Source: Apostichopus japonicus
Lineage: Eukaryota > Echinodermata > Holothuroidea > Aspidochirotida > Stichopodidae
DNA: 64,000 nt
Direction of reading: 5' to 3'
Assembly (NCBI RefSeq): GCF_037975245.1
Contig: NC_092565.1
Coordinates: 11,714,499-11,778,498, forward strand
Positions within the stretch are counted from its first letter, which is position 1. Each line of letters starts with the position of its first letter. This document shows positions 32,946 to 43,782 of the stretch, in pieces. The notes beneath the pieces are model-generated. The model was not told the origin of the DNA. It ran no database searches and saw nothing but the letters and a program-made list of their open reading frames with translations. The position numbers were made by a program, and so were the translations under genes.

Positions 32946-34910
32946 AGAGAGAAAGGAAAAGGGAGAAGAGAGAAGGCTTCTCGCGTTGCTTGGTGGCTGG
33001 CACGAGTGTCATGCGACCGGGCGGAGGGCAGAGCGGCAGGCCGAAGGCGACGGCAGGCCGGCCCGATTCACCCGCAGAGATCTGGATCTCGTTCGAGAAT
33101 TCGAGATCTCGTGGGGGCAGTCGGGAGGGGCATTCGAGTCGATCCGAGACTCGTGAAGGCTTTCAATATCTGTCGTGTGTGTATAAATGTCATGGTTGGA
33201 CACTTGCGGGCCCTCTCGTAGGGTCGGCCGTCGTTTCTTCGCGACCATGTGTTGCAACTCGGCGCTCTCACGGGGTTCATCCACTCCCCCCCGTGAGCAG
33301 AGGTGTCCCTCCGTGCACACGTATATATCAACGTTCAGATATGAAGCTTTCGCGGACGGGAGTCCACCCGAGACTCGAAAAGGCTCCTTGCCTGTGGTGC
33401 GTAAATATTTTTGCACGTCTAGACTCTTGCTGGCCTTCTCGGTAGGGTCAGCCGTCGTTTCATCGCGACCATGTGTTGCAACTCGGCGCTCAGAACGGGG
33501 GTTTTCACCCACTCGCCCCGTGAGCAGAAGATTCTTTCGTGCATATTATCTACAAACCCAGATATTGAGCTTTTTCATCCGCAGAACCCCCGGTGGAGAA
33601 GAGAGAGAAGAGAGAGAAGAGAGAGAGAGGAGAGATGAAAGGGAGAAGAGAGAAGGCTTCTCGCGTTGCTTGGTGGATGGCACGAGTGTCATGCGACCTG
33701 GCGGAGGGTAGAGCGGCAGGCCGAAGGCGACGGCAGGCCGGCCCGATTCACCCGCAGAGATCTGGATCTCGTTCGAGAATTCGAGATCTCGTGGGGGGCA
33801 GTCGGGAGGGGCAGTCGATCAGAGAGAAAGGAGAAGGGAGAGATGAGAGATGAGAGAGAAAGGAGAGGGGAGAAGGGAGAAGAGAGAAGGCTTCTCGCGT
33901 TGTTCGGTGGATGGCACAAGTGTCATGAGAGAATGGAGAAGGGAGAGATGAGAGATGAGAGAGAAAGGAGAAGGGAGAAGAGAGTAGGCTTCTCGCGTTG
34001 CTTGGTGGATGGCACGAGTGTCATGCGACCTGGCAGAGTGGCGGGTCGAAGGCGACGGCAGGCCGGCCCGATGCATCTGCAAGATCTGACCCTCGTTCGA
34101 GATTTTGAGATCTCTTTAGTGTAGCGGGTATTGGCTTAAGTGTGTGATCCAATGGTCAGAACGAGTGGGCAGAGTGAATCGGATTCTATATATGAGGGGG
34201 GTTGTAGAGTCGATCCAAGACTCGAGAAGGCTTTTAATATCTGTCGTGGGTGTATAAATGTCATGGTTGGACACTTGCGGGCCCTCTCGTAGGGTCGGCC
34301 GTCGTTTCATCGCGACCATGTGTTGCAACTCGGCGCTCAGAGCGGGGGTTTTCACCCACTCGCCCCGTGAGCAGAAGGTTCTTTCGTGCATATTATCCAC
34401 AAACCCAGATATTGAGCTTTTTCATCCGCAGAACCCCCGGTGGAGAAGAGAGAGAAGAGAGAGAGAAGAGAAGAGAGGAGAGATGAAAGGGAGAAGAGAG
34501 AAGGCTTCTCGCGTTGCTTGGTGGATGGCACGAGTGTCATGCGACCTGGCGGAGGGTAGAGCGGCAGGCCGAAGGCGACGGCAGGCCGGCCCGATTCACC
34601 CGCATAGATCTGGATCTCGTTCGAGAATTCGAGATCTCGTGGGGGACAGTCGGGAGGGGCAGTCGATCAGAGAGAAAGGAGAAGGGAGAGATGAGAGATG
34701 AGAGAGAAAGGAGAAGTGAGAAGGGAGAAGGCTTCTCGTGTTTTTTGTTGGTTGGCACAAGTGTCATGAGAGAAAGGGGAGATGATAGAGAAGGGAGAAG
34801 AGAGAAGGCTTCTCGCGTTGCTTGGTGATTGGCACGAGTGTCATGCGACCGGGCGGAGGGCAGAGTCGCAGGCCGAAGGCGACGGCAGGCCGGCCCGATT
34901 CACCCACAGA
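32946..34910 (+). repeat. Spacer segment 11
   Basis: No gene is seen. Only one M (GGTGGCTGG type) precedes the link. Then Q1 (C7); Q2; R; M; short M; M; promoter motif 34187. A shortened Q follows in which Q1 switches to Q2 inside the shared GTCGTTTC-TCGCGACCATG. Then R; M; T6 short M; M lacking one GGCCGAA repeat. Confidence 0.8.
34187..34201 (+). promoter_or_regulatory. Candidate Pol I initiation motif, copy 15
   Basis: TATATATGAGGGGGG, 1,418 bp before 18S copy 12. Confidence 0.5.
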
Positions 34911-35604
34911 GATCATCGGTCTCGTTCGAAGTTTCGAGATCTCGTGGGGGGTAGTCGGGAGGGGTAGTCGAGTCGATCCGATACTCGAGAAGGCCTTCAA
35001 TATCTGTCGTATGTGTATAAATGTCATGGTTGGATTCGTGCAAGATATATCCGGGAGCAACCCCGACACTCCTCTGAAAATACGGGTTGCTCCCAGGTGA
35101 GAAGGTCGATTGTGTGGTCGATGGCACGAGTGTCATGCGACCGGGCGAGGGCCGAGTATTTAGCCGACGGTGACGGCAGGCCGCCCGATGGAGAAACGGT
35201 CAGATATCGAGCTTTCATCACGGGACCCGTTCGGGCTTGTTGCCGTTGCTGCGACCATGTGTTGCACTCGGCGCTCTGTACGCGCTTTTTCATCCAAGCA
35301 ACGAATGCACGCTCGAGGCGTGCGATTGCTCTCCTCTATAACAGTGGACGAGCCGTCGCCCTCCCGCGTCGCCCTCCCGCGTCGCTTCGAACCGGTCCCG
35401 TGTCCAAGGCGGGACCACTGCGACTCCTCTCGAAACGACCCAGTCGACTCGGGTAGAGATATACACCTCGAGAATCCCTTCGGGCGGTTCTTCGATCACT
35501 CTACCGTAATAGCACGGCATCGAAGGTTGAGGATTGAGAGAGAAAGGGGAGTGCGATAGCGACTCCAGGATGGCGACAGGGCCTAGCCCGGTTCCGTCGA
35601 CCGT
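34911..35604 (+). other. 5' ETS-like block 12 (694 bp)
   Basis: Hairpin arms at 35053-35063 and 35084-35094. 13-bp duplication (~35358), GTACGCGCTT, CACTCTACC and the GGCGACAGGGCC form. T at 35035 is private to this copy. Confidence 0.6.
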
Positions 35605-35781
35605 TACCTGGTTGATCCTGCCAGTAGTCATGTGCTTGTCTCGAAGATTAAGCAATGCACGGCTAAGTACAATCCTGAACATACAAGAGAAACTGCAGAT
35701 GGCTCATTAGATCAGTTATGGTTTATTGGAGAAAGTCTTATACCATGGATAACTGTGGTAATTCTAGAGCTTATACTAATG
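35605..35781 (+). rRNA. 18S rRNA 5' fragment, copy 12 (truncated)
   Basis: A form at nucleotide 46, plus A-to-G at nucleotide 28 (GTCATGTGCTTG), shared only with copy 15. Confidence 0.92.
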
Positions 35782-36722
35782 AGAGAGAAAGAAAAGGGAG
35801 AAGAGAGAAGGCTTCTCGCGTTGCTTGGTGGATGGCACGAGTGTCATGCGACCGGGCGAAGGGCAGAGTCGTAGGCCGAAGGCGACGGCAGGCCGGCCCG
35901 ATCCACCCGCAGAGATGAGAGAGAAAGTAGAATGGAGAGATGAAGAATGAGAGAGGAAGGAGAAGAGAGAAGGCTTCTCGCGTTGCTTGGTGGCTGGCAC
36001 GAGTGTCATGCGACGGGGCGGAGGGCAGAGCGGCAGGCCGAAGGCGACGGCAGGCCGGCCCGATTCACCCGCAGAGATCTGGATCTCGTTCGAGAATTCG
36101 AGATCTCGTGGGGGCAGTCGGGAGGGGCATTCGAGTCGATCCGAGACTCGTGAAGGCTTTCAATATCTGTCGTGTGTGTATAAATGTCATGGTTGGACAC
36201 TTGCGGGCCCTCTCGTAGGGTCGGCCGTCGTTTCTTCGCGACCATGTGTTGCAACTCGGCGCTCAGAGCGGGGGTTTTCACCCACTCGCCCCGTGAGCAG
36301 AAGGTTCTTTCGTGCATATTATCCACAAACCCAGATATTGAGCTTTTTCATCCGCAGAACCCCCGGTGGAGAAGAGAGAGAAGAGAGAGAGAGAGAAGAG
36401 AAGAGAGGAGAGATGGAAGGGAGAAGAGAGAAGGCTTCTCGCGTTGTTCAGTGGATGGCAGAAGTGTCATGAGAGAAAGGAGAAGGGAGAGATGAGAGAT
36501 GAGAGAGAAGGGAGAAGAGAGTAGGCTTCTCGCGTTGCTGGTGGATGGCACGAGTATCATGCGACCTGGCAGAGTGGCGGGTCGAAGGCGACGGCAGGCC
36601 GGCCCGATGCATCTGCAAGATCTGACCCTCGTTCGAGATTTTGAGATCTCTTTAGTGTAGCGGGTATTGGCTTAAGTGTGTGATCCAATGGTCAGAACGA
36701 GTGGGCAGAGTGAATCGGATTC

Positions 36723-36737
36723 TATATATGAGGGGGG
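36723..36737 (+). promoter_or_regulatory. Candidate Pol I initiation motif, copy 16
   Basis: TATATATGAGGGGGG, 1,647 bp before 18S copy 13. Confidence 0.5.
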
Positions 36738-36892
36738 TTGTAGAGTCGATCCAAGACTCGAGAAGGCTTTTAATATCTGTCGTGGGTGTATAAATGTCAT
36801 GGTTGGACACTTGCGGGCCCTCTCGTAGGGTCGGCCGTCGTTTCTTCGCGACCATGTGTTGCAACTCGGCGCTCTCACGGGGTTCATCCACT

Positions 36893-36904
36893 CCCCCCCC
36901 CCCC
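36893..36904 (+). repeat. Poly-C tract, C12
   Basis: In Q1. Duplicate of the C16 tract at 28888. Confidence 0.95.
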
Positions 36905-37686
36905 GTGAGCAGAGGTGTCCCTCCGTGCACACGTATATATCAACGTTCAGATATGAGGCTTTCGCGGACGGGAGTCCACCCGAGACTCGAAAAGGCTCCT
37001 TGCCTGTGGTGCGTAAATATTTTTGCACGTCTAGACTCTTGCTGGCCTTCTCGGTAGGGTCAGCCGTCGTTTCATCGCGACCATGTGTTGCAACTCGGCG
37101 CTCAGAGCCGGGGGTTTTCACCCACTCGCCCCGTGAGCAGAAGGTTCTTTCGTGCATATTATCTACAAACCCAGATATTGAGCTTTTTCATCCGCAGAAC
37201 CCCCGGTGGAGAAGAGAGAGAAGAGAGAGAGAGAAGAGAAGAGAGGAGAGATAAAAAGGGAGAAGAGAGAAGGCTTCTCGCGTTGCTTGGTGGATGGCAC
37301 GAGTGTCATGCGACCTTGCGGAGGGTAGAGCGGCAGGCCGAAGGCGACGGCAGGCCGGCCCGATTCACCCGCAGAGATCTGGATCTCGTTCGAGAATTCG
37401 AGATCTCGTGGGGGACAGTCGCGAGAGGCAGTCGATCAGAGAGAAAGGAGAAGGGAGAGATGAGAGATGAGAGAGGAAGGAGAAGTGAGAAGGGAGAAGG
37501 CTTCTCGTGTTTTTTGTTGGTTGGCACAAGTGTCATGAGAGAAAAGAGAGATGATAGAGAAGGGAGAAGAGAGAAGGCTTCTCGCGTTGCTTGGTGATTG
37601 GCACGAGTGTCATGCGACCGGGCGGAGGGCAGAGTCGCAGGCCGAAGGCCGAAGGCGACGGCAGGCCGGCCCGATTCACCCACAGA

Positions 37687-38369
37687 GATCATCGGTCTCG
37701 TTCGAAGTTTCGAGATCCCGTGGGGGGTAGTCGGCAGGGGTAGTCGAGTCGATCCGATACTCGAGAAGGCCTTCAATATCTGTCGTATGTGTATAAATGT
37801 CATGGTTGGACTCGTGCAAGATATATCCGGGAGCAACCCCGACACTCCTCTGAAAATACGGGTTGCTCCCAGGTGAGAAGGTCGATTGTGTGGTCGATGG
37901 CACGAGTGTCATGCGACCGGGCGTGGGCCGAGTATTTAGCCGACGGTGACGGTGACACTCGCCCCGTGAAGAAACGGTCAGATATCGAGCTTTCATCACG
38001 GGACCCGTTCGGGCTTGTTGCCGTTGCTGCGACCATGTGTTGCACTCGGCGCTCTGTACGGGCTTTTTCATCCAAGCAACGAATGCACGCTCGAGGCGTG
38101 CGATTGCTCTCCTCTATAACAGTGGACGAGCCGTCGCCCTCCCGCGTCGCTTCGAACCGGTCCCGTGTCCAAGGCGGGACCACTGCGACTCCTCTCGAAA
38201 CGACCCAGTCGACTCGGGTAGAGATATACACCTCGAGAATCCCTTCGGGCGGTTCTTCGATCACTGTACCGTAATAGCACGGCATCGAAGGTTGAGGATT
38301 GAGAGAGAAAGGGGAGTGCGAGAGCGACTCCAGGATGGCGAACGGGCCTAGCCCGGTTCCGTCGACCGT
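37687..38369 (+). other. 5' ETS-like block 13 (683 bp, chimeric)
   Basis: Hairpin arms at 37829-37839 and 37860-37870. It has the same Q2 patch (GGTGACACTCGCCCCGTGA, ~37949) as block 10. Confidence 0.6.
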
Positions 38370-38546
38370 TACCTGGTTGATCCTGCCAGTAGTCATATGC
38401 TTGTCTCGAAGATTAAGCAATGCACGGCTAAGTACAATCCTGAACATACAAGAGAAACTGCAGATGGCTCAATAGATCAGTTATGGTTTATTGGAGAAAG
38501 TCTTATACCATGGATAACTGTGGTAATTCTAGAGCTTATACTAATG
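38370..38546 (+). rRNA. 18S rRNA 5' fragment, copy 13 (truncated)
   Basis: Same variants as copy 10 (A at nucleotides 46 and 103), exactly 8,001 bp downstream. Confidence 0.92.
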
Positions 38547-40075
38547 AGAGAGAAAGGAAAAGGGAGAAGAGAGAAGGCTTCTCGCGTTGCTTGGTGGATG
38601 GCACGAGTGTCATTCGACCGGGCGGAGGGCAGAGTCGTAGGCCGAAGGCGACGGCAGGCCGGCCCGATCCACCCGCAGAGATGAGAGAGAAAGTAGAATG
38701 GAGAGATGAAGAATGAGAGAGGAAGGAGAAGAGAGAAGGCTTCTCGCGTTGCTTGGTGGCTGGCACTAGTGTCATGCGACCGGGCGGAGGGCAGAGCGGC
38801 AGGCCGAAGGCGACGGCAGGCCGGCCCGATTCACCCGCAGAGATCTGGATCTCGTTCGAGAATTCGAGATCTCGTGGGGGCAGTCGGGAGGGGGCATTCG
38901 AGTCGATCCGAGACTCGTGAAGGCTTTCAATATCTGTCGTGTGTGTATAAATGTCATGGTTGGACACTTGCGGGCCCTCTCGTAGGGTCGGCCGTCGTTT
39001 CTTCGCGACCATGTGTTGCAACTCGGCGCTCTCACGGGGTTCAACCACTCCCCCCGTGAGCAGAGGTGTCCCTCCGTGCTGACGTATATATCAACGTTCA
39101 GATATGAAGCTTTCGCGGACGGGAGTCCACCCGAGACTCGAAAAGGCTCCTTGCCTGTGGTGCGTAAATATTTTTGCACGTCTAGACTCTTGCTGGCCTT
39201 CTCGGTAGGGTCAGCCGTCGTTTCATCGCGACCATGTGTTGCAACTCGGCGCTCAGAACGGGGGTTTTCACCCACTCGCCCCGTGAGCAGAAGATTCTTT
39301 CGTGCATATTATCTACAAACCCAGATATTGAGCTTTTTCATCCGCAGAACCCCCGGTGGAGAAGAGAGAGAGAGAGAGAAGAGAGAGAGAGGAGAGATGA
39401 AAGGGAGAAGAGAGAAGGCTTCTCGCGTTGCTTGGTGGATGGCACGAGTGTCATGCGACCTGGCGGAGGGTAGAGCGGCAGGCCGAAGGCGACGGCAGGC
39501 CGGCCCGATTCACCCGCAGAGATTTGGATCTCGTTCGAGAACTCGAGATCTCGTGGGGGACAGTCGGGAGGGGCAGTCGATCAGAGAGAAAGGAGAAGGG
39601 AGAGATGAGAGATGAGAGATGAGAGAGAAGAGAAGAGAAGAGAAGAGATGAAAGGGAGAAGAGAGAAGGCTTCTCGCGTTGCTTGGTGGATGGCACGAGT
39701 GTCATGCGACCTTGCGGAGGGTAGAGCGGCAGGCCGAAGGCGACGGCAGGCCGGCCCGATTCACCCGCAGAGATCTGGATCTCGTTCGAGAATTCGAGAT
39801 CTCGTGGGGGACAGTCGGGAGGGGCAGTCGATCAGAGAGAAAGGAGAAGGGAGAGATGAGAGATGAGAGAGAAAGGAGAAGTGAGAAGGGAGAAGGCTTC
39901 TCGTGTTTTTTGTTGGTTGGCACAAGTGTCATGAGAGAAAGGAGAGATGATAGAGAAGAGAGAAGGCTTCTCGCGTTGCTTGGTGATTGGCACGAGTGTC
40001 ATGCGACCGGGCGGAGGGCAGAGTCGCAGGCCGAAGGCCGAAGGCGACGGCAGGCCGGCCCGATTCACCCACAGA
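38547..40075 (+). repeat. Spacer segment 13 (no promoter motif)
   Basis: No gene is seen. Duplicate of spacer segment 10, including the (GAGAA)n tract at 39612-39663. Confidence 0.8.
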
Positions 40076-40769
40076 GATCATCGGTCTCGTTCGAAGTTTC
40101 GAGATCTCGTGGGGGGTAGTCGGGAGGGGTAGTCGAGTCGATCCGATACTCGAGAAGGCCTTCAATATCTGTCGTATGTGTATAAATGTCATGGTTGGAC
40201 TCGTGCAAGATATATCCGGGAGCAACCCCGACACTCCTCTGAAAATACGGGTTGCTCCCAGGTGAGAAGGTCGATTGTGTGGTCGATGGCACGAGTGTCA
40301 TGCGACCGGGCGAGGGCCGAGTATTTAGCCGACGGTGACGGCAGGCCGCCCGATGGAGAAACGGTCAGATATCGAGCTTTCATCACGGGACCCGTTCGGG
40401 CTTGTTGCCGTTGCTGCGACCATGTGTTGCACTCGGCGCTCTGTACGGGCTTTTTCATCCAAGCAACGAATGCACGCTCGAGGCGTGCGATTGCTCTCCT
40501 CTATAACAGTGGACGAGCCGTCGCCCTCCCGCGTCGCCCTCCCGCGTCGCTTCGAACCGGTCCCGTGTCCAAGGCGGGACCACTGCGATTCCTCTCGAAA
40601 CGACCCAGTCGACTCGGGTAGAGATATACACCTCGAGAATCCCTTCGGGCGGTTCTTCGATCACTCTACCGTAATAGCACGGCATCGAATGTTGAGGATT
40701 GAGAGAGAAAGGGGAGTGCGACAGCGACTTCAGGATGGCGACAGGGCCTAGCCCGGTTCCGTCGACCGT
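40076..40769 (+). other. 5' ETS-like block 14 (694 bp)
   Basis: Hairpin arms at 40218-40228 and 40249-40259. It shares block 11's private substitutions and the 13-bp duplication. Confidence 0.6.
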
Positions 40770-40946
40770 TACCTGGTTGATCCTGCCAGTAGTCATATGC
40801 TTGTCTCGAAGATTAAGCAATGCACGGCTAAGTACAATCCTGAACATACAAGAGAAACTGCAGATGGCTCATTAGATCAGTTATGGTTTATTGGAGAAAG
40901 TCTTATACCATGGATAACTGTGGTAATTCTAGAGCTTATACTAATG
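40770..40946 (+). rRNA. 18S rRNA 5' fragment, copy 14 (truncated)
   Basis: A form, counterpart of copy 11 at an 8,001-bp offset. Confidence 0.92.
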
Positions 40947-42911
40947 AGAGAGAAAGGAAAAGGGAGAAGAGAGAAGGCTTCTCGCGTTGCTTGGTGGCTG
41001 GCACGAGTGTCATGCGACCGGGCGGAGGGCAGAGCGGCAGGCCGAAGGCGACGGCAGGCCGGCCCGATTCACCCGCAGAGATCTGGATCTCGTTCGAGAA
41101 TTCGAGATCTCGTGGGGTCAGTCGGGAGGGGCATTCGAGTCGATCCGAGACTCGTGAAGGCTTTCAATATCTGTCGTGTGTGTATAAATGTCATGGTTGG
41201 ACACTTGCGGGCCCTCTCGTAGGGTCGGCCGTCGTTTCTTCGCGACCATGTGTTGCAACTCGGCGCTCTCACGGGGTTCATCCACTCCCCCCCGTGAGCA
41301 GAGGTGTCCCTCCGTGCACACGTATATATCAACGTTCAGATATGAAGCTTTCGCGGACGGGAGTCCACCCGAGACTCGAAAAGGCTCCTTGCCTGTGGTG
41401 CGTAAATATTTTTGCACGTCTAGACTCTTGCTGGCCTTCTCGGTAGGGTCAGCCGTCGTTTCATCGCGACCATGTGTTGCAACTCGGCGCTCAGAACGGG
41501 GGTTTTCACCCACTCGCCCCGTGAGCAGAAGATTCTTTCGTGCATATTATCTACAAACCCAGATATTGAGCTTTTTCATCCGCAGAACCCCCGGTGGAGA
41601 AGAGAGAGAAGAGAGAGAAGAGAGAGAGAGGAGAGATGAAAGGGAGAAGAGAGAAGGCTTCTCGCGTTGCTTGGTGGATGGCACGAGTGTCATGCGACCT
41701 GGCGGAGGGTAGAGCGGCAGGCCGAAGGCGACGGCAGGCCGGCCCGATTCACCCGCAGAGATCTGGATCTCGTTCGAGAATTCGAGATCTCGTGGGGGGC
41801 AGTCGGGAGGGGCAGTCGATCAGAGAGAAAGGAGAAGGGAGAGATGAGAGATGAGAGAGAAAGGAGAGGGGAGAAGGGAGAAGAGAGAAGGCTTCTCGCG
41901 TTGTTCGGTGGATGGCACAAGTGTCATGAGAGAATGGAGAAGGGAGAGATGAGAGATGAGAGAGAAAGGAGAAGGGAGAAGAGAGTAGGCTTCTCGCGTT
42001 GCTTGGTGGATGGCACGAGTGTCATGCGACCTGGCAGAGTGGCGGGTCGAAGGCGACGGCAGGCCGGCCCGATGCATCTGCAAGATCTGACCCTCGTTCG
42101 AGATTTTGAGATCTCTTTAGTGTAGCGGGTATTGGCTTAAGTGTGTGATCCAATGGTCAGAACGAGTGGGCAGAGTGAATCGGATTCTATATATGAGGGG
42201 GGTTGTAGAGTCGATCCAAGACTCGAGAAGGCTTTTAATATCTGTCGTGGGTGTATAAATGTCATGGTTGGACACTTGCGGGCCCTCTCGTAGGGTCGGC
42301 CGTCGTTTCATCGCGACCATGTGTTGCAACTCGGCGCTCAGAGCGGGGGTTTTCACCCACTCGCCCCGTGAGCAGAAGGTTCTTTCGTGCATATTATCCA
42401 CAAACCCAGATATTGAGCTTTTTCATCCGCAGAACCCCCGGTGGAGAAGAGAGAGAAGAGAGAGAGAAGAGAAGAGAGGAGAGATGAAAGGGAGAAGAGA
42501 GAAGGCTTCTCGCGTTGCTTGGTGGATGGCACGAGTGTCATGCGACCTGGCGGAGGGTAGAGCGGCAGGCCGAAGGCGACGGCAGGCCGGCCCGATTCAC
42601 CCGCATAGATCTGGATCTCGTTCGAGAATTCGAGATCTCGTGGGGGACAGTCGGGAGGGGCAGTCGATCAGAGAGAAAGGAGAAGGGAGAGATGAGAGAT
42701 GAGAGAGAAAGGAGAAGTGAGAAGGGAGAAGGCTTCTCGTGTTTTTTGTTGGTTGGCACAAGTGTCATGAGAGAAAGGGGAGATGATAGAGAAGGGAGAA
42801 GAGAGAAGGCTTCTCGCGTTGCTTGGTGATTGGCACGAGTGTCATGCGACCGGGCGGAGGGCAGAGTCGCAGGCCGAAGGCGACGGCAGGCCGGCCCGAT
42901 TCACCCACAGA
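40947..42911 (+). repeat. Spacer segment 14
   Basis: No gene is seen. Duplicate of spacer segment 11. One substitution (T at 41118) breaks the G run after CGTGGGG. Confidence 0.8.
42188..42202 (+). promoter_or_regulatory. Candidate Pol I initiation motif, copy 17
   Basis: TATATATGAGGGGGG, 8,001 bp after copy 15. Confidence 0.5.
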
Positions 42912-43605
42912 GATCATCGGTCTCGTTCGAAGTTTCGAGATCTCGTGGGGGGTAGTCGGGAGGGGTAGTCGAGTCGATCCGATACTCGAGAAGGCCTTCA
43001 ATATCTGTCGTATGTGTATAAATGTCATGGTTGGACTCGTGCAAGATATATCCGGGAGCAACCCCGACACTCCTCTGAAAATACGGGTTGCTCCCAGGTG
43101 AGAAGGTCGATTGTGTGGTCGATGGCACGAGTGTCATGCGACCGGGCGAGGGCCGAGTATTTAGCCGACGGTGACGGCAGGCCGCCCGATGGAGAAACGG
43201 TCAGATATCGAGCTTTCATCACGGGACCCGTTCGGGCTTGTTGCCGTTGCTGCGACCATGTGTTGCACTCGGCGCTCTGTACGCGCTTTTTCATCCAAGC
43301 AACGAATGCACGCTCGAGGCGTGCGATTGCTCTCCTCTATAACAGTGGACGAGCCGTCGCCCTCCCGCGTCGCCCTCCCGCGTCGCTTCGAACCGGTCCC
43401 GTGTCCAAGGCGGGACCACTGCGACTCCTCTCGAAACGACCCAGTCGACTCGGGTAGAGATATACACCTCGAGAATCCCTTCGGGCGGTTCTTCGATCAC
43501 TCTACCGTAATAGCACGGCATCGAAGGTTGAGGATTGAGAGAGAAAGGGGAGTGCGATAGCGACTCCAGGATGGCGACAGGGCCTAGCCCGGTTCCGTCG
43601 ACCGT
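42912..43605 (+). other. 5' ETS-like block 15 (694 bp)
   Basis: Hairpin arms at 43054-43064 and 43085-43095. Counterpart of block 12, with C rather than T at 43036. Confidence 0.6.
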
Positions 43606-43782
43606 TACCTGGTTGATCCTGCCAGTAGTCATGTGCTTGTCTCGAAGATTAAGCAATGCACGGCTAAGTACAATCCTGAACATACAAGAGAAACTGCAGA
43701 TGGCTCATTAGATCAGTTATGGTTTATTGGAGAAAGTCTTATACCATGGATAACTGTGGTAATTCTAGAGCTTATACTAATG
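43606..43782 (+). rRNA. 18S rRNA 5' fragment, copy 15 (truncated)
   Basis: A at nucleotide 46 and G at nucleotide 28, as in copy 12. Confidence 0.92.

Larger units (their letters stand above)
28333..36254 (+). repeat. 8,001-bp tandem duplication, left copy
   Basis: Offset 8,005 bp before and 8,001 bp after the poly-C tract at 28888, then 8,002 bp after ~35790. It contains 18S copies 10-12. By eye I found only a few differences from the right copy: C16 versus C12; G33117 versus T41118; T35035 versus C43036; and an indel in the A/G tract near 35790 with a nearby substitution (GGGCGAAGGG versus GGGCGGAGGG). Confidence 0.85.
35782..37686 (+). repeat. Spacer segment 12
   Basis: No gene is seen. 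It spans the joint between the two 8-kb copies (~36255-36337). Order: R; M; M; link; a shortened Q (Q1 start fused to Q2 at ~36240); R; short M; M; promoter motif 36723; Q1 (C12); Q2; R with GATAAAAAGG; M; T6 short M; M. Confidence 0.8.
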